Assembly: GCA_963774405.1 (NCBI GenBank)
Contig: CAVZEV010000002.1
Coordinates: 186,001-250,000, forward strand
Source: VRUE01 sp963774405
GTDB taxonomy: Bacteria; Actinomycetota; Thermoleophilia; Solirubrobacterales; 70-9
Direction of reading: 5' to 3'
DNA length: 64,000 nt
In this document: positions 7,610 to 16,188 of the stretch, piece by piece
Layout of the letters: every line of letters starts with the position of its first letter
Numbering within the stretch: position 1 is the stretch's first letter
Translations under genes and position numbers: made by a program
The notes under the pieces: generated by a model
Database searches by the model: none
Seen by the model: the letters and a program-made list of their open reading frames with translations, nothing else
What the model was told of the DNA's origin: nothing

Positions 7610-9193
7610 CTAGCCCCGGCTCGTGCTGCACTGTTCGAGCCCAATCGCGCGGGCAAGTTCGTAGCGTTCGCCCGCCTCGGCGTCGCGGCGTTCGCGGGCG
7701 GCGACGTAGGCGCTCGCGTCTTCGGCTTCGGCCGCTTCCAGCGCCTGGCGGTCGTAGCGCATCACCCGTTCCTGGGAGCGCACGTACTTGCCGAAGGCCG
7801 GTTCGACCGAGGCCGGCGCCCTTGGCTCCAGTCGGCGGAAGCGTTCGACTCCGTGCCGCGAAATTCCCGAGAGCGTGGTGGCGTAGGCGACGTTGGGCAC
7901 TTCTTCGAGTTCCTGGGAGCGCACGCCCTTATAGGTGCTCTGGCTCGTTTCGCAGATCGCGTCGGCGGCGGCGATCAGCTCGGCTTTGCCCAGCGGCTTC
8001 GGCTCGGGCTTCGCTTTCGCCTTGGTCGAGCCGCTCGCGCCCGAGGTCGTCGTCGCAGCCGTGTCGGCTTCGGTTCCACCGCCCCCGGCGAGAAGCACGG
8101 CCACCACGGCAGCGGCCGCGAGGAGCGCAGCGACCCCGCCGCCGATCAGGGCCCAGCGGCGGCCGGAGCGTCCATCCCCCTTCGGCTCGCCGCCCGCCGA
8201 CTCTCGCTCGAGGCGGCGGGTCGGCGCGGTCGACGGTCCCGGAGCATGCGTCTCCCCCGCCTGCGGCGAGATCGTCTCGGCGGTCCGGGTCGCGGCGGCG
8301 CCGGTGGCGACGGTGCGCTCCGGTGCGACGGGGGCCTCGCCGCGCAGCGCCGCCTGCGCCGCTCGGCCCAGGGCCCCGGCCGAGGGGTAGCGGTCCTCGG
8401 GGCTCTTCGACATCGCCCGGATCACGACGTCGTCGAGCGCCATCGGGACCTCGGGCACGTAGAGCGAGGGGGCCGGCGGCGGGTCGTTGAGGTGGGCGAA
8501 GAGGCGCGCCGCGTCGCCCTCCTTGGGGAAGGGCACCTCCCCCGTGAGCAGCTTGAAGAGCAGGCAGCCGAGCGCGTAGACGTCGACGCGGGCGTCGACC
8601 GCGTCGCCGGAGATCTGCTCCGGGGCGACATAGTCGAGGGTGCCGACGAAGCGCCCGGTTTGGGTCAGGCCCGACTCCGTGGTGACGTTGCGGGCGACGC
8701 CGAAGTCGGTGATGTAGGCGTGGTCGCCGCGCTCCTCGCCACTGAGCAGGACGTTGGCCGGCTTGACGTCGCGGTGGATCAGGCCGGCGGCGTGGATCGC
8801 GTCGAGCCCGTTGCCGATCTGGGCGATCAGATCGACCGCGACAGGCGGCGCGAGGCGGCCCTCGCGGGTGAGGCGGCGGGCGAGGTCGGCGCCGGCGACG
8901 TAGCGCATCGCGATATAGGGGACGCCGCCCTCTTCGCCGGCCGCGTAGATCGGCACCACGTTGGGGTGCTCGATCGAGGCGGCGATCCGCGACTCCTCGG
9001 CGAAGCGGCGGGCGAAGACCTCGTCGCTGGCCGCCTCGGGCGCGATCAGCTTCAGCGCCACCCGCCGCTCCAGGCCCGGCTCGATCGCCAGGTAGAGGAC
9101 TCCCATGCCGCCGCGGCCGAGGCGGCGCTCGACCCGGTAGCCGGCGAACTCGTCGCCGTCGGATAGCTCGATTCCGCGAGCCGGCTCGACCAT
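7610..9193 (-). CDS. Transmembrane serine/threonine protein kinase (PknB-like) with a Cys-bounded extracellular domain
   Basis: 527 aa. The kinase domain spans about residues 15-280: the glycine loop LGRGGMGVLYLA, Lys in VALKLI, catalytic loop HRDVKPANVLL, DFGVA and the APEQ segment. A single membrane helix follows near residues 346-368 (WALIGGGVAALLAAAAVVAV). The extracellular part is about 140 aa without PASTA repeats; it has a Cys in ADAICETSQ and a Cys at the very end (LEQCSTSRG), which could form a disulfide. The ligand is unknown. It is transcribed alone, and the next gene is divergent. Confidence 0.92.
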   Translation of the reverse strand: MVEPARGIELSDGDEFAGYRVERRLGRGGMGVLYLAIEPGLERRVALKLIAPEAASDEVFARRFAEESRIAASIEHPNVVPIYAAGEEGGVPYIAMRYVAGADLARRLTREGRLAPPVAVDLIAQIGNGLDAIHAAGLIHRDVKPANVLLSGEERGDHAYITDFGVARNVTTESGLTQTGRFVGTLDYVAPEQISGDAVDARVDVYALGCLLFKLLTGEVPFPKEGDAARLFAHLNDPPPAPSLYVPEVPMALDDVVIRAMSKSPEDRYPSAGALGRAAQAALRGEAPVAPERTVATGAAATRTAETISPQAGETHAPGPSTAPTRRLERESAGGEPKGDGRSGRRWALIGGGVAALLAAAAVVAVLLAGGGGTEADTAATTTSGASGSTKAKAKPEPKPLGKAELIAAADAICETSQSTYKGVRSQELEEVPNVAYATTLSGISRHGVERFRRLEPRAPASVEPAFGKYVRSQERVMRYDRQALEAAEAEDASAYVAARERRDAEAGERYELARAIGLEQCSTSRG

Positions 9194-9271
9194 TGGCGAA
9201 CCCTAGCCCGCCGCCGCGCGCCGAGCCTTTAACCCGGACGCAATGCCCGGCTTCCTAAACTGGATCTGACC

Positions 9272-10045
9272 ATGCGACGCCTCGCCATCGCCGCCGTCCT
9301 GCTCGCCTGCCTGCCGGCGGGCGTCGCCGCTGCGCGTCAGTTCGTCCAGCAGGGGACGCTGCGGGTCGCCTTCGAAGCCAAGCTGCTCCCCCACTCCCTG
9401 CCGCGCGAACGCAACGCCCCGGTGACCGTGCACCTGGCCGGAGCGATCCGCACCACCGACGGCAGCACCCCGCCGACGCTGCGCGAGATCTCGATCGCGA
9501 TGAACCGGGCCGGCGTCGTCTCGGCCAAGGGGCTGCCGAGCTGCGGAGCGCCCGAGCTGCAGCAGACGAGCACCGAAGCGGCCCTGGCGCTCTGCCGCAA
9601 TGCCCTGGTCGGTCGCGGGCACTTCGAAGCCAACGTCGACTTCGTCGGCACGCCGATATTCCCGGCGCGCGGCACCGTGCTCGTCTTCAACAGCTCGACC
9701 CGGAAGCGGCCCGGCCTGCTGCTGCACCTCTACGGCTCGAGCCCGGTGCGCGCCGCCTTCGTCCTGCCCTTCCGGATCTCCCGCCAGAGCGAGGGCAGGT
9801 TCGGCACCGTCTTCACCACTCACATCCCCCGCCTCGCCTCCGACAAGGGGTACGTCACCGACATCGACCTGACGATCGGTCGCACCTACCGCTACCGGGG
9901 CGCCAAGCGCAGCTTCATCAGCGCCAGCTGCGCCGCGCCGGCCGGCTTCACCGGCGCCTTCTACGAACTGGCCAAGGCGACCTTCACCTTTGCCGGCGAC
10001 CAGAAGCTGACCAGCAGGCTGCCGGGCGACTGCAGGGTCCGCTAG
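9272..10045 (+). CDS. Secreted protein of unknown function
   Basis: 257 aa with a typical Sec signal peptide (MRRLAIAAVLLACLPAGVAAA, cleavage around residue 21). The mature part is predicted beta-rich and contains four Cys (in GLPSCGAP, LALCRNAL, SASCAAPA and GDCRVR) that could form two disulfides. No family was recognised. It is divergent from the Ser/Thr kinase gene with 78 nt between the two starts, so the two could share regulation. Confidence 0.72.
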   Translation: MRRLAIAAVLLACLPAGVAAARQFVQQGTLRVAFEAKLLPHSLPRERNAPVTVHLAGAIRTTDGSTPPTLREISIAMNRAGVVSAKGLPSCGAPELQQTSTEAALALCRNALVGRGHFEANVDFVGTPIFPARGTVLVFNSSTRKRPGLLLHLYGSSPVRAAFVLPFRISRQSEGRFGTVFTTHIPRLASDKGYVTDIDLTIGRTYRYRGAKRSFISASCAAPAGFTGAFYELAKATFTFAGDQKLTSRLPGDCRVR

Positions 10046-10068
10046 CCGCCCGGCCGCTCGCTGAACGC

Positions 10069-10437
10069 TCAGTTTCCGGCGTTCTGTTCGGCTTCCTTGA
10101 TCGCCTTTTCGGCTTCCGCCTTGCCCTTTTCGATGCCTTCTTCGGCTTCCTTCTTGGCGTTTTCGATCGTCTTGCTGGTCTGGTTCTTGCCGTTTTCAAC
10201 GCCCTTCTTCGCCGCTTCTTCGGCTTCGTTGAATCCCTTCTTCACTTCTTCTTTGGCTTTTTCGATGCCCTTCTTGGCTTCTTCGGAGCCCTTTTCGATC
10301 CGCTTCTGGGCTTCGGAGGAAATGCTGTCGCTGCTGCTGTTGCCCCCGCAGCCGCCGGCGATGACGGCCGCGATCCCGACGGCGAGCACGACTGGCAGAA
10401 TCCGCGCGCTCCTCCGGCTCAAGCTCTCTCCTGACAC
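10069..10437 (-). CDS. Small lipoprotein with a Lys/Glu-rich helical repeat
   Basis: 122 aa. The N-terminus is a lipoprotein signal with lipobox IAGGC at about residues 26-30. From about residue 40 onward the chain is almost entirely Lys, Glu, Ala, Gly and Ile in short repeats (EKGSEEAKKGIEKAKEEVKK), predicting a long charged helix or coiled coil projecting from the membrane. The codons are much richer in A and T than the neighbours because of the Lys/Glu content. The function is unknown; it may be a periplasmic spacer or an LEA-like protein. Confidence 0.75.
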   Translation of the reverse strand: MSGESLSRRSARILPVVLAVGIAAVIAGGCGGNSSSDSISSEAQKRIEKGSEEAKKGIEKAKEEVKKGFNEAEEAAKKGVENGKNQTSKTIENAKKEAEEGIEKGKAEAEKAIKEAEQNAGN

Positions 10438-10461
10438 ATCCGCTCCTCTCAGTTGCTGTGA

Positions 10462-11559
10462 GTGGAGGCGATCTTCGCACCGCCGGCCGCGCAGGGGAAG
10501 TCAGCAGCGTTGACTAGGGTGGCGACGGTGAGACGCCAGCTCGCCCGCATCGCACTCTGGCTCGGCGCGATCGCGGCCCTGCTCGGTCTGCTTCAGCTGC
10601 TCGGCGTGCCCGCGCTCGACTGGATCAGGGACCTCTTTCACAAGGTCGGCGAGGTGCCGCCCTGGGCGATCCTCGCCGGGGTGGTGCTGGAGAGCGCCCA
10701 GACCAGCCTCGCGGCGCTCGCCTGGTACGGCATCCTCCGCGCCGCGTTGCCGGCCGCCGCGATGCCGTTCCGGCTGATCCTCGCCTGCTACGCGGTGGCG
10801 GTCGCGCTCAACGGCTTCCTGCCCGCCAACCTCGGCACCTTCGTGATGCTGGTGATGTTCACCACGCTGCTTGCCGGCGCCACCTTCCCGCTCGTCTTCT
10901 CCGGCCTGATCGTCGAGAAGATCCCCTTCTCGGTCTTCAACGTCGCGCTCTACCTCTACCTCTTCCTCACCGTCAGCGGCTCGTTCTCGATCAAGCTCGG
11001 CTTCCTCGCCGATCACACCGGCCTGGTGGCGATGCTCCTGATCGGTGCGGTCGTGCTGCTCGTACTGCTGGGCCGCATCTTCTGGGAGCGCCTGGCGAAG
11101 CTGCGCCGGGAGCTGATCGACGGCGGCGCGATCCTGCGCTCGCCGCGGCGCACCGCCACCCGCCTGTTCCTGCCCGTGCTCGGCAGCTACGCCGCCCGTC
11201 TGGCGATCGTCGCCGTCTTCCTCGGCGCCTACTCGATCCCGGTCAGCTTCGAGAACGTCGCCACGGTCACCGCCTCCAACTCGATCTCCAACAGCGTCTC
11301 CGCCACCCCCGGCGGCGTCGGCGTCACCCAGGCGATGAACTCCGCCGCCCTCTCCGGCGAGACGTCGGCCAAAACCGCCACCGCCTACTCGATCGGCCAG
11401 CAGCTGATCATCTCCGCCTGGGACGTGATCTTCGCCATCGTCCTCGTCTCCTGGGTCTTCGGCTGGTCGGGCGGCAAGCAGCTGGTCGAGTCCTCCTACG
11501 GCGAGGCCAAGGAACGCAGCCGCGAGATCAGGAAACGGCGGGCGAGCCCGGCCTCATAG
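10462..11559 (+). CDS. Flippase-like integral membrane protein (LPG synthase TM-domain/UPF0104 family)
   Basis: Up to 365 aa with eight or so membrane helices. A GTG at 10519 giving TVRRQLARIALWLGAIAALL may be the true start. Conserved family features are FLPANLGTFVMLVMF, VEKIPFSVFNVALYLYLF and the segment NSISNSVSATPGGVGVTQA, which matches the GGxG loop of lysylphosphatidylglycerol-synthase transmembrane domains. Members are thought to move lipids or isoprenoid-linked sugars across the membrane. No catalytic synthetase domain is attached. It converges on the zincin gene with a 6-nt overlap. Confidence 0.82.
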   Translation: MEAIFAPPAAQGKSAALTRVATVRRQLARIALWLGAIAALLGLLQLLGVPALDWIRDLFHKVGEVPPWAILAGVVLESAQTSLAALAWYGILRAALPAAAMPFRLILACYAVAVALNGFLPANLGTFVMLVMFTTLLAGATFPLVFSGLIVEKIPFSVFNVALYLYLFLTVSGSFSIKLGFLADHTGLVAMLLIGAVVLLVLLGRIFWERLAKLRRELIDGGAILRSPRRTATRLFLPVLGSYAARLAIVAVFLGAYSIPVSFENVATVTASNSISNSVSATPGGVGVTQAMNSAALSGETSAKTATAYSIGQQLIISAWDVIFAIVLVSWVFGWSGGKQLVESSYGEAKERSREIRKRRASPAS

Positions 11560-11883
11560 CCCGAGCCCGCCGACCCCTTTCTCGTCCCAGCCGAGGTGGT
11601 GGGCGAGCTCATGGCGCAGGGTCCGCTCGACCTGGCCGGCGAGCAGCTCCCGATCGTGGCCAAAGTCGCGTTCGAGCGTGTCGCGATAGATCACGATCCG
11701 GTCCTCATAGCGTTCGTGAGCGACCCCGTCACCGAAGTACTGGCCGTAGGCGTGAACCTCGGACCCGAGGTCCGAGACGATGACGGCGACCTTAGCCAGG
11801 ACCTCCTGGAATTCGTCGGGCAGGCGATCGATCGCCCGCGCCACCAGCGACTCGAAGTCGTCTGGCTCAGGAGCGTCCGGCAT
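11554..11883 (-). CDS. Zincin-like metallopeptidase (DUF1025 family)
   Basis: 109 aa, the usual size for this small family. The motif HELAHHLGWDE near the C-terminus provides the HExxH zinc site plus the downstream acidic residue. The N-terminal half (FESLVARAIDRLPDEFQEVL) also matches the family. The substrate is unknown; no signal peptide is seen, so it is cytoplasmic. It overlaps convergently with the membrane-protein gene at 11559. Confidence 0.88.
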   Translation of the reverse strand: MPDAPEPDDFESLVARAIDRLPDEFQEVLAKVAVIVSDLGSEVHAYGQYFGDGVAHERYEDRIVIYRDTLERDFGHDRELLAGQVERTLRHELAHHLGWDEKGVGGLGL

Positions 11884-12015
11884 TCACCAGATGCTCTCAG
11901 ACCAGTGAGCCGCTCGAAGGTGATCTCCTCGCCGCCGGCATCCGCTTGGCGGGCCCTGAAGTTTGGGCGACATTGCGTCACGCGAGCAACCTGAAGGTCG
12001 CTACCCTCAACGGGC

Positions 12016-12300
12016 ATGACCAGTTTCGCCGACCTAAAAGCCCTGCCGGGAGGCGACCTCGTCAGGCGGGGCGCTGAAGACCTGGGTAACGGGCGTGAAT
12101 CGGCCGAGGCGCTGCTCGTATCGATTGGCTCTCCACGACTGCAATCGATAGGCATTGAGTTGTCCGCGCCGATTTCCTCTCCCGAGCACAAGCTCTACTT
12201 GCTCCTTGCGCGCGAAAAAGGCGACGCCGCCCATTCTGCCTATAACGCCTTGATTCGCCGGCTCGTCAGCTTCGAGCGAGCGGCGGCATGCGTGAACTAG
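12016..12300 (+). CDS. Small protein of unknown function, partner of the downstream nucleotidyltransferase
   Basis: 94 aa. No motif recognised; the middle (APISSPEHKLYLLLAREKGDA) looks helical. Its stop lies 13 nt inside the next gene, which codes for a DUF6036-like nucleotidyltransferase, so the two are translationally coupled as in toxin-antitoxin operons. The first gene of such pairs is often the antitoxin. That role is inferred only from position. Confidence 0.6.
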   Translation: MTSFADLKALPGGDLVRRGAEDLGNGRESAEALLVSIGSPRLQSIGIELSAPISSPEHKLYLLLAREKGDAAHSAYNALIRRLVSFERAAACVN

Positions 12301-12809
12301 CCAACTCCACTCGTATCGAGCAGTTCATGCGCGAGCTGGGCCGAGCCGTCCAGGTGGACGGCCGTGTCTACCTGACCGGCGGAGCGACTGCCGTTCTCCA
12401 CGGCTGGCGAGAGGCGACCATCGACGTCGACATCAAGCTCATCCCCGACCGCGACGAGATCCTGCGAGAGATCCCGCGACTCAAGGAGGCACTGAACCTC
12501 AACGTCGAGCTGGCGGCGCCGTCCGATTTCATCCCACTGCCACCGGGCTGGGAGGATCGAAGCCCCTTGATCCGCAAAGAGGGCAAGCTCTCTTTCCACC
12601 ATTTCGACCCAGTGGCCCAGGCGCTCTCAAAGATCGAGCGGGGCCACAAGCAGGACATTCACGACGTCAAGGAGATGGTTTCCGCGGGGCTGGTCAATCC
12701 GGCAGAGGTCTTGATCCAATTCAAAGCGATCGAGCCCGAGCTCTACCGCTTCCCAGCCGTCGATCCAGTCACCTTCCGCAAGGCCGTCGAGGAGTTGTTC
12801 TTGGACTGA
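12288..12809 (+). CDS. DUF6036-like nucleotidyltransferase, putative toxin of a two-gene system
   Basis: 173 aa. The core is VYLTGGATAVLHGWREATIDVDIKL: a GG turn and an acidic DVDIK triad typical of minimal nucleotidyltransferases. The rest includes HFDPVAQALSKIERGHKQDI, the metal and substrate region seen in this group. The activity would be transfer of a nucleotide to RNA or protein, which is knowledge of the fold and not shown here. It overlaps the 94-aa gene upstream and is the first gene of the accessory stretch that runs to the tRNA-Met at 17639. Confidence 0.75.
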   Translation: MRELANSTRIEQFMRELGRAVQVDGRVYLTGGATAVLHGWREATIDVDIKLIPDRDEILREIPRLKEALNLNVELAAPSDFIPLPPGWEDRSPLIRKEGKLSFHHFDPVAQALSKIERGHKQDIHDVKEMVSAGLVNPAEVLIQFKAIEPELYRFPAVDPVTFRKAVEELFLD

Positions 12810-12831
12810 GTGACTGAGTGAGTGAGTGAGT
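12806..12831. repeat. GAGT microsatellite-like tract at a gene end
   Basis: A short tandem tract of GAGT units (with one GACT variant) begins at the stop codon of the nucleotidyltransferase and continues for about 26 nt. It places TGA codons in more than one frame just behind the gene. It may be a simple slippage product. Confidence 0.7.
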
Positions 12832-12878
12832 AGGCGGGAAGGGCTGCCCGAGTGACCTCCCTCTGCGTCGGCTCCGCG

Positions 12879-13922
12879 CTACAGCGCGCGCCTGATGATC
12901 TGTTCGAACCTTTCGGCGTATTCCTCGGCGTGACTGTTCAGGTAAGGATCCCCGGCGGCTTTGAGCATTTTTGCGACATCCATGTTCACGGGCGTGTATT
13001 CGATCGGCTCGTCCCAACCGTGGAGGCTGGCCCGATGTGCGGCACGGCCGGCTTCGTACTCGTCTCGGACCCGGTCGTAGAACCATTCGCAAGCGCGGCC
13101 GTAGCCGATCAACCGCAACCAGAAGATCGGGTTGACGGCTGGACTGAAGCCGCCGATGACACTCTTGACCGGCGCCAGCGCGTCATGGAAGTCACGATGG
13201 CGATCGGGACTCTCCCAGCGCTCGCGAAACTCGGGGTGGGTCATGCATCTCTTCGTCTTCCGATCCGACAGCGGACTGGAGGTAGGGACGATGAGAGCGG
13301 CAGCGGCGGTGCGCAGGTAACTGCCCCGGATGCGCTGGTCCGGAGGCCTGCCGTCGGCGGTCTCATGCCCCTTGCGCCAGGGCGCGTCGCGCCCGACGGG
13401 CTCGCGGTCGGGGGCCCAGCAGCGGCCCATGTCGAAGCCGTCCGGACCGTCGTCGCCCTCTCCGAAACCGCGGCCGAGCTGATCGCCGGTCAGCATCTCC
13501 ACTCCCGCATGACTGAACCTCAGCAAGTCCACCATCGTGGGGTCGAGCAAGAGGTCCGCGTCGAACGTCTCCTGCTCAATGATCTCGCCCACCGTGAGCG
13601 GCCGCAGGAGACGGTAGATCATCAGGCCGCCCGCGTGATAGGCGCTTTCCGTCGACTGCTCCTTGCTGATCGCGAGCTTCAGTGGCCGCTCCGACTGGCT
13701 CTCTTTCCAGTAGTGGACGAGCCGTCGGGCAAACGACTTGGTCTCGAGAAAGAGCTCGAGGCGCAGTGCGCCGGTGGCACCGGCAAGTCGCGTAATCGCC
13801 TCGCCGCGGCGGCGCACCTCCTCGCCGACCCGCGAGGCGCGGATGGCGAACCAACCGGAGATGATCGCCCCAGTGAGAGACGCACCAATCGCCACCACCG
13901 ACAACACCACTGAAGCCTCCAC
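12879..13922 (-). CDS. Membrane-anchored protein of unknown function in the accessory island
   Basis: About 347 aa if it starts at GTG 13922 (MEASVVLSVVAIGASLTGAI), which gives one N-terminal membrane helix at residues 3-25. The frame extends further upstream but then runs through tRNA-derived repeat sequence and the methyltransferase gene, so the upstream part is not coding. The soluble part is mostly helical and Trp/Arg-rich, with CDS-like composition but no known domain. A predicted anchored effector in a defence neighbourhood is possible but unproved. The end is at 12879, convergent with the nucleotidyltransferase pair. Confidence 0.55.
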   Translation of the reverse strand: MEASVVLSVVAIGASLTGAIISGWFAIRASRVGEEVRRRGEAITRLAGATGALRLELFLETKSFARRLVHYWKESQSERPLKLAISKEQSTESAYHAGGLMIYRLLRPLTVGEIIEQETFDADLLLDPTMVDLLRFSHAGVEMLTGDQLGRGFGEGDDGPDGFDMGRCWAPDREPVGRDAPWRKGHETADGRPPDQRIRGSYLRTAAAALIVPTSSPLSDRKTKRCMTHPEFRERWESPDRHRDFHDALAPVKSVIGGFSPAVNPIFWLRLIGYGRACEWFYDRVRDEYEAGRAAHRASLHGWDEPIEYTPVNMDVAKMLKAAGDPYLNSHAEEYAERFEQIIRRAL

Positions 13923-13978
13923 CAAGGGCAGCCTACCGCCAGCTCCACGAGCAGCGCCCGAGTCCGACTGTGATGAGA

Positions 13979-14065
13979 CGGGAAGGACTCGAACCTTCGA
14001 CCGACGGATTATGAGTCGGGCTGAAAGCCATCTATGGGCTGAATCTGGCCCGATAGAGCGAATCG
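13979..14065 (-). repeat. Displaced tRNA-Met 3' fragment plus arm, att-like copy A
   Basis: Positions 13979-14017 repeat exactly 39 nt of the tRNA-Met gene (17571-17609), from the T-arm to the anticodon stem. The match stops before the acceptor end. From 14017 to 14065 the sequence matches instead the arm of copy B, with 25 identical bases at 14041-14065 and 16696-16720. This is the structure expected of a distal attachment site left by integration into the tRNA 3' end. Confidence 0.88.
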
Positions 14066-14088
14066 AGTTTCTCGCCCGATGTGCTTCG

Positions 14089-15222
14089 TCAGGCAGCCGG
14101 CTTCGCGCGCACAAGCGCTGCGCCGCCGCGCATGAACCTCTGGCGGCGTTCGATGCGCTCCGCGAGACTGAGACGCGCGGTAGCCGGAGGCTCGCCGACG
14201 CCGAAACGCTCCGGCTCCAGCGTCCACTCCATCGCACCTGCCACGTGCCGGGCGACAGCCTGCGCAAGCAACGGGGGAACCGCGTTCCCCACCTGTCGGT
14301 ATTGCTGGAGCCTCGCCATCGTGTCTGGCCATATGAACGTATCCGGAAAAGACTGAAGCCGGGCACACTCGCGCACGCTCAGCACGCGGTCGTAACGGTG
14401 GTGCACGGGTCGAAGGGGAGAGAAGTTGCCCGTCCCGGCCCTCAACGTATAGCCGAGACGGTTCGGATGCAGGCGGTCATGGCGAGACTTCGGATCGCGC
14501 TTTCCCGGCTCCAACGTCGCGAAGACATCAAGCATCGGTTCGCTGTGAAAGGTCGGCTCGTGGTTGGGAATCCCCTCTGCCTCTGGGCCCTCAACGTCTG
14601 GGAGGTCGTCCAGAGCCTCGGATGCCGTCACGTACAAGCTTGTCCCGAGCAGAGAGGTTTCACCCCCGTGGGTGGCCGCGGGCGGCAGCGATATCACTCG
14701 ATCTCGTGCCCCTACAATGAATAGCCGCTTGCGCATCTGGGGAACGCCATAGTCCGCCGCGAAGAGGATCGCATCGGTTGTCGAATAGCCCGCCTCGGCA
14801 AACGTTCGCTTGAGTGCCGCTACCACTTCCCCCCCGCTGACGGTTGCCAGGTTGGGGACGTTCTCGAACACGAACGCGTCGGCCTCTGATTCTGCCAGCA
14901 GCCGTACAAAGTCGAAGATGAGATCGCCGCGAATGTCCTCGAGCCCTCGCCGTCGTCCCGCCACACTGAAGGGCTGACACGGCGGACCCCCGGCCAAGAG
15001 GTCGATTGGCGCGTTGGCGAGCTCACGCAGATCGGCGCCGGTCATTGCCTTCACGTCTGCCCGTACGCCCGTCGCGCCCCGGGGAAGGTGATTCAGCTCG
15101 AACGTTTCGACGCTCGGAGCGTCGCTGTCAATCCCAACCCGCACGGCGACGCCTGCGTCTAGTAGACCCGTGGAGAGCCCGCCCGCCCCACAGAAGAGGT
15201 CTACGCAGACGGGGGCGTTCAC
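14089..15222 (-). CDS. C5-cytosine DNA methyltransferase
   Basis: 377 aa with the ordered motifs of the family: I (DLFCGAGGLSTGLLDAG), IV with the catalytic Cys (GGPPCQPFSVAG), VI (FENVPNL), VIII (PQMRKRLFIVGAR) and X (QYRQVGNAVPPLLA). The target-recognition region lies between about residues 190 and 280. It starts 4 nt inside the end of the upstream restriction nuclease gene, forming one operon. It protects host DNA; the divergent Vsr gene fits an enzyme whose product mC deaminates to T. Confidence 0.95.
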   Translation of the reverse strand: MNAPVCVDLFCGAGGLSTGLLDAGVAVRVGIDSDAPSVETFELNHLPRGATGVRADVKAMTGADLRELANAPIDLLAGGPPCQPFSVAGRRRGLEDIRGDLIFDFVRLLAESEADAFVFENVPNLATVSGGEVVAALKRTFAEAGYSTTDAILFAADYGVPQMRKRLFIVGARDRVISLPPAATHGGETSLLGTSLYVTASEALDDLPDVEGPEAEGIPNHEPTFHSEPMLDVFATLEPGKRDPKSRHDRLHPNRLGYTLRAGTGNFSPLRPVHHRYDRVLSVRECARLQSFPDTFIWPDTMARLQQYRQVGNAVPPLLAQAVARHVAGAMEWTLEPERFGVGEPPATARLSLAERIERRQRFMRGGAALVRAKPAA

Positions 15223-16106
15223 TTGGAGCCCTCGGCTTCGCCGAAGCCGATCCGGGACGGCTCGACCGCCTCCCGGTCGAGGGTTGCCCGTGTTTCGCGG
15301 ATTAGCTCAAGCTGCTTTTTCGATGCGTTGAGCCGATAACCGCACGAGTTGATCGCCCGCAGGCCCGCCAAGGCGGTCGTCGGGCGGAACTCAAGAAAGT
15401 GCACGACCCCGTCGTAGGTCAGCTTGACGACGATCGGCCGAATCTGGTGGCCGGGAAAGTACGTCTGGCAGTACGCCACGGCGGTGGCGATCTGCACGCG
15501 GTTAATGACCTCGTCGGCCGCCTTGGCCTCGATCGGGAAGACGACCGGGATGTCATCGTCGCGCATCGCGACACCGACGTCGATCTCGTCCAGCTCAGCC
15601 TGACCGACATTCGGAACGGACTTGCGGACGTGCGAGCGCAGCCGGTAGACCGTCAGACCGGTGAAGTGGTCGAGCAGCTTGCAGTAGCTCACCATCGTCA
15701 GGAGACCCTGCTCGTCGAGGTCCACCAAGCTCTCGGGAAGAAGACGCCTGACCGGCAGCGGAGTCTGGTCGTTGTGGTCGAGGATTTCGTGCTCAGGAAG
15801 ATGGACGACGGCCTCGCCGCCGACCTCCAAGGCGTAGCGGCCACGGCCCACGCCGCGCAAGATGGTGAAGCCCATATCGAGTATGTCGTCCGGTAGCCGA
15901 GTACGCGCCCGCATCCTGTAGATGAGATCCGGCGCGTTGCCAATCTCGATCCCAAGGTCGTCCGCAACCTGACGTACGTCCCTGACCGTGAACTCGACCC
16001 GCTGCGAGCCCGGCTCGTGGAACCGGCGAACGAGCTCGCGCAGGATCGGGACGTAGACACGGCTCCTGAGTCCGTGCTGCTGCTCCGCCTCTCGCCGCTT
16101 CGCCAC
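15219..16106 (-). CDS. Putative type II restriction endonuclease, PD-(D/E)xK type
   Basis: 295 aa. The likely catalytic core is ELDEIDVGVAMRDDDIPVVF followed by PIEAKAADE: an acidic residue, an Asp and an E-x-K separated by about 15 residues. The N-terminal 120 residues look like a winged or helical recognition part (FTVRDVRQVADDLGIEIGNA). No named enzyme was recognised. The role as restriction partner is supported by the 4-nt overlap with the methyltransferase and the adjacent Vsr gene. Confidence 0.75.
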   Translation of the reverse strand: MAKRREAEQQHGLRSRVYVPILRELVRRFHEPGSQRVEFTVRDVRQVADDLGIEIGNAPDLIYRMRARTRLPDDILDMGFTILRGVGRGRYALEVGGEAVVHLPEHEILDHNDQTPLPVRRLLPESLVDLDEQGLLTMVSYCKLLDHFTGLTVYRLRSHVRKSVPNVGQAELDEIDVGVAMRDDDIPVVFPIEAKAADEVINRVQIATAVAYCQTYFPGHQIRPIVVKLTYDGVVHFLEFRPTTALAGLRAINSCGYRLNASKKQLELIRETRATLDREAVEPSRIGFGEAEGSK

Positions 16107-16188
16107 GCGCGAATCCTGCCGGTCGCAGCGGACATCTCACGGCCGTCGTCGTCTGGCGGGCGCTCCGCACTACGATCTGGTGCGCCGG

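Noticed and set aside
10097..10513. Phe/Ser-rich plus-strand frame opposite the Lys/Glu lipoprotein
   Set aside because: It is the complement of the repetitive Lys/Glu codons. The minus-strand frame has a lipobox and a natural start.
12836..12846. A possible fourth tRNA-Met fragment (GGCGGGAAGG) after the nucleotidyltransferase pair
   Set aside because: Only ten bases match the tRNA core and the flanks do not continue the match. In GC-rich DNA this can be chance.
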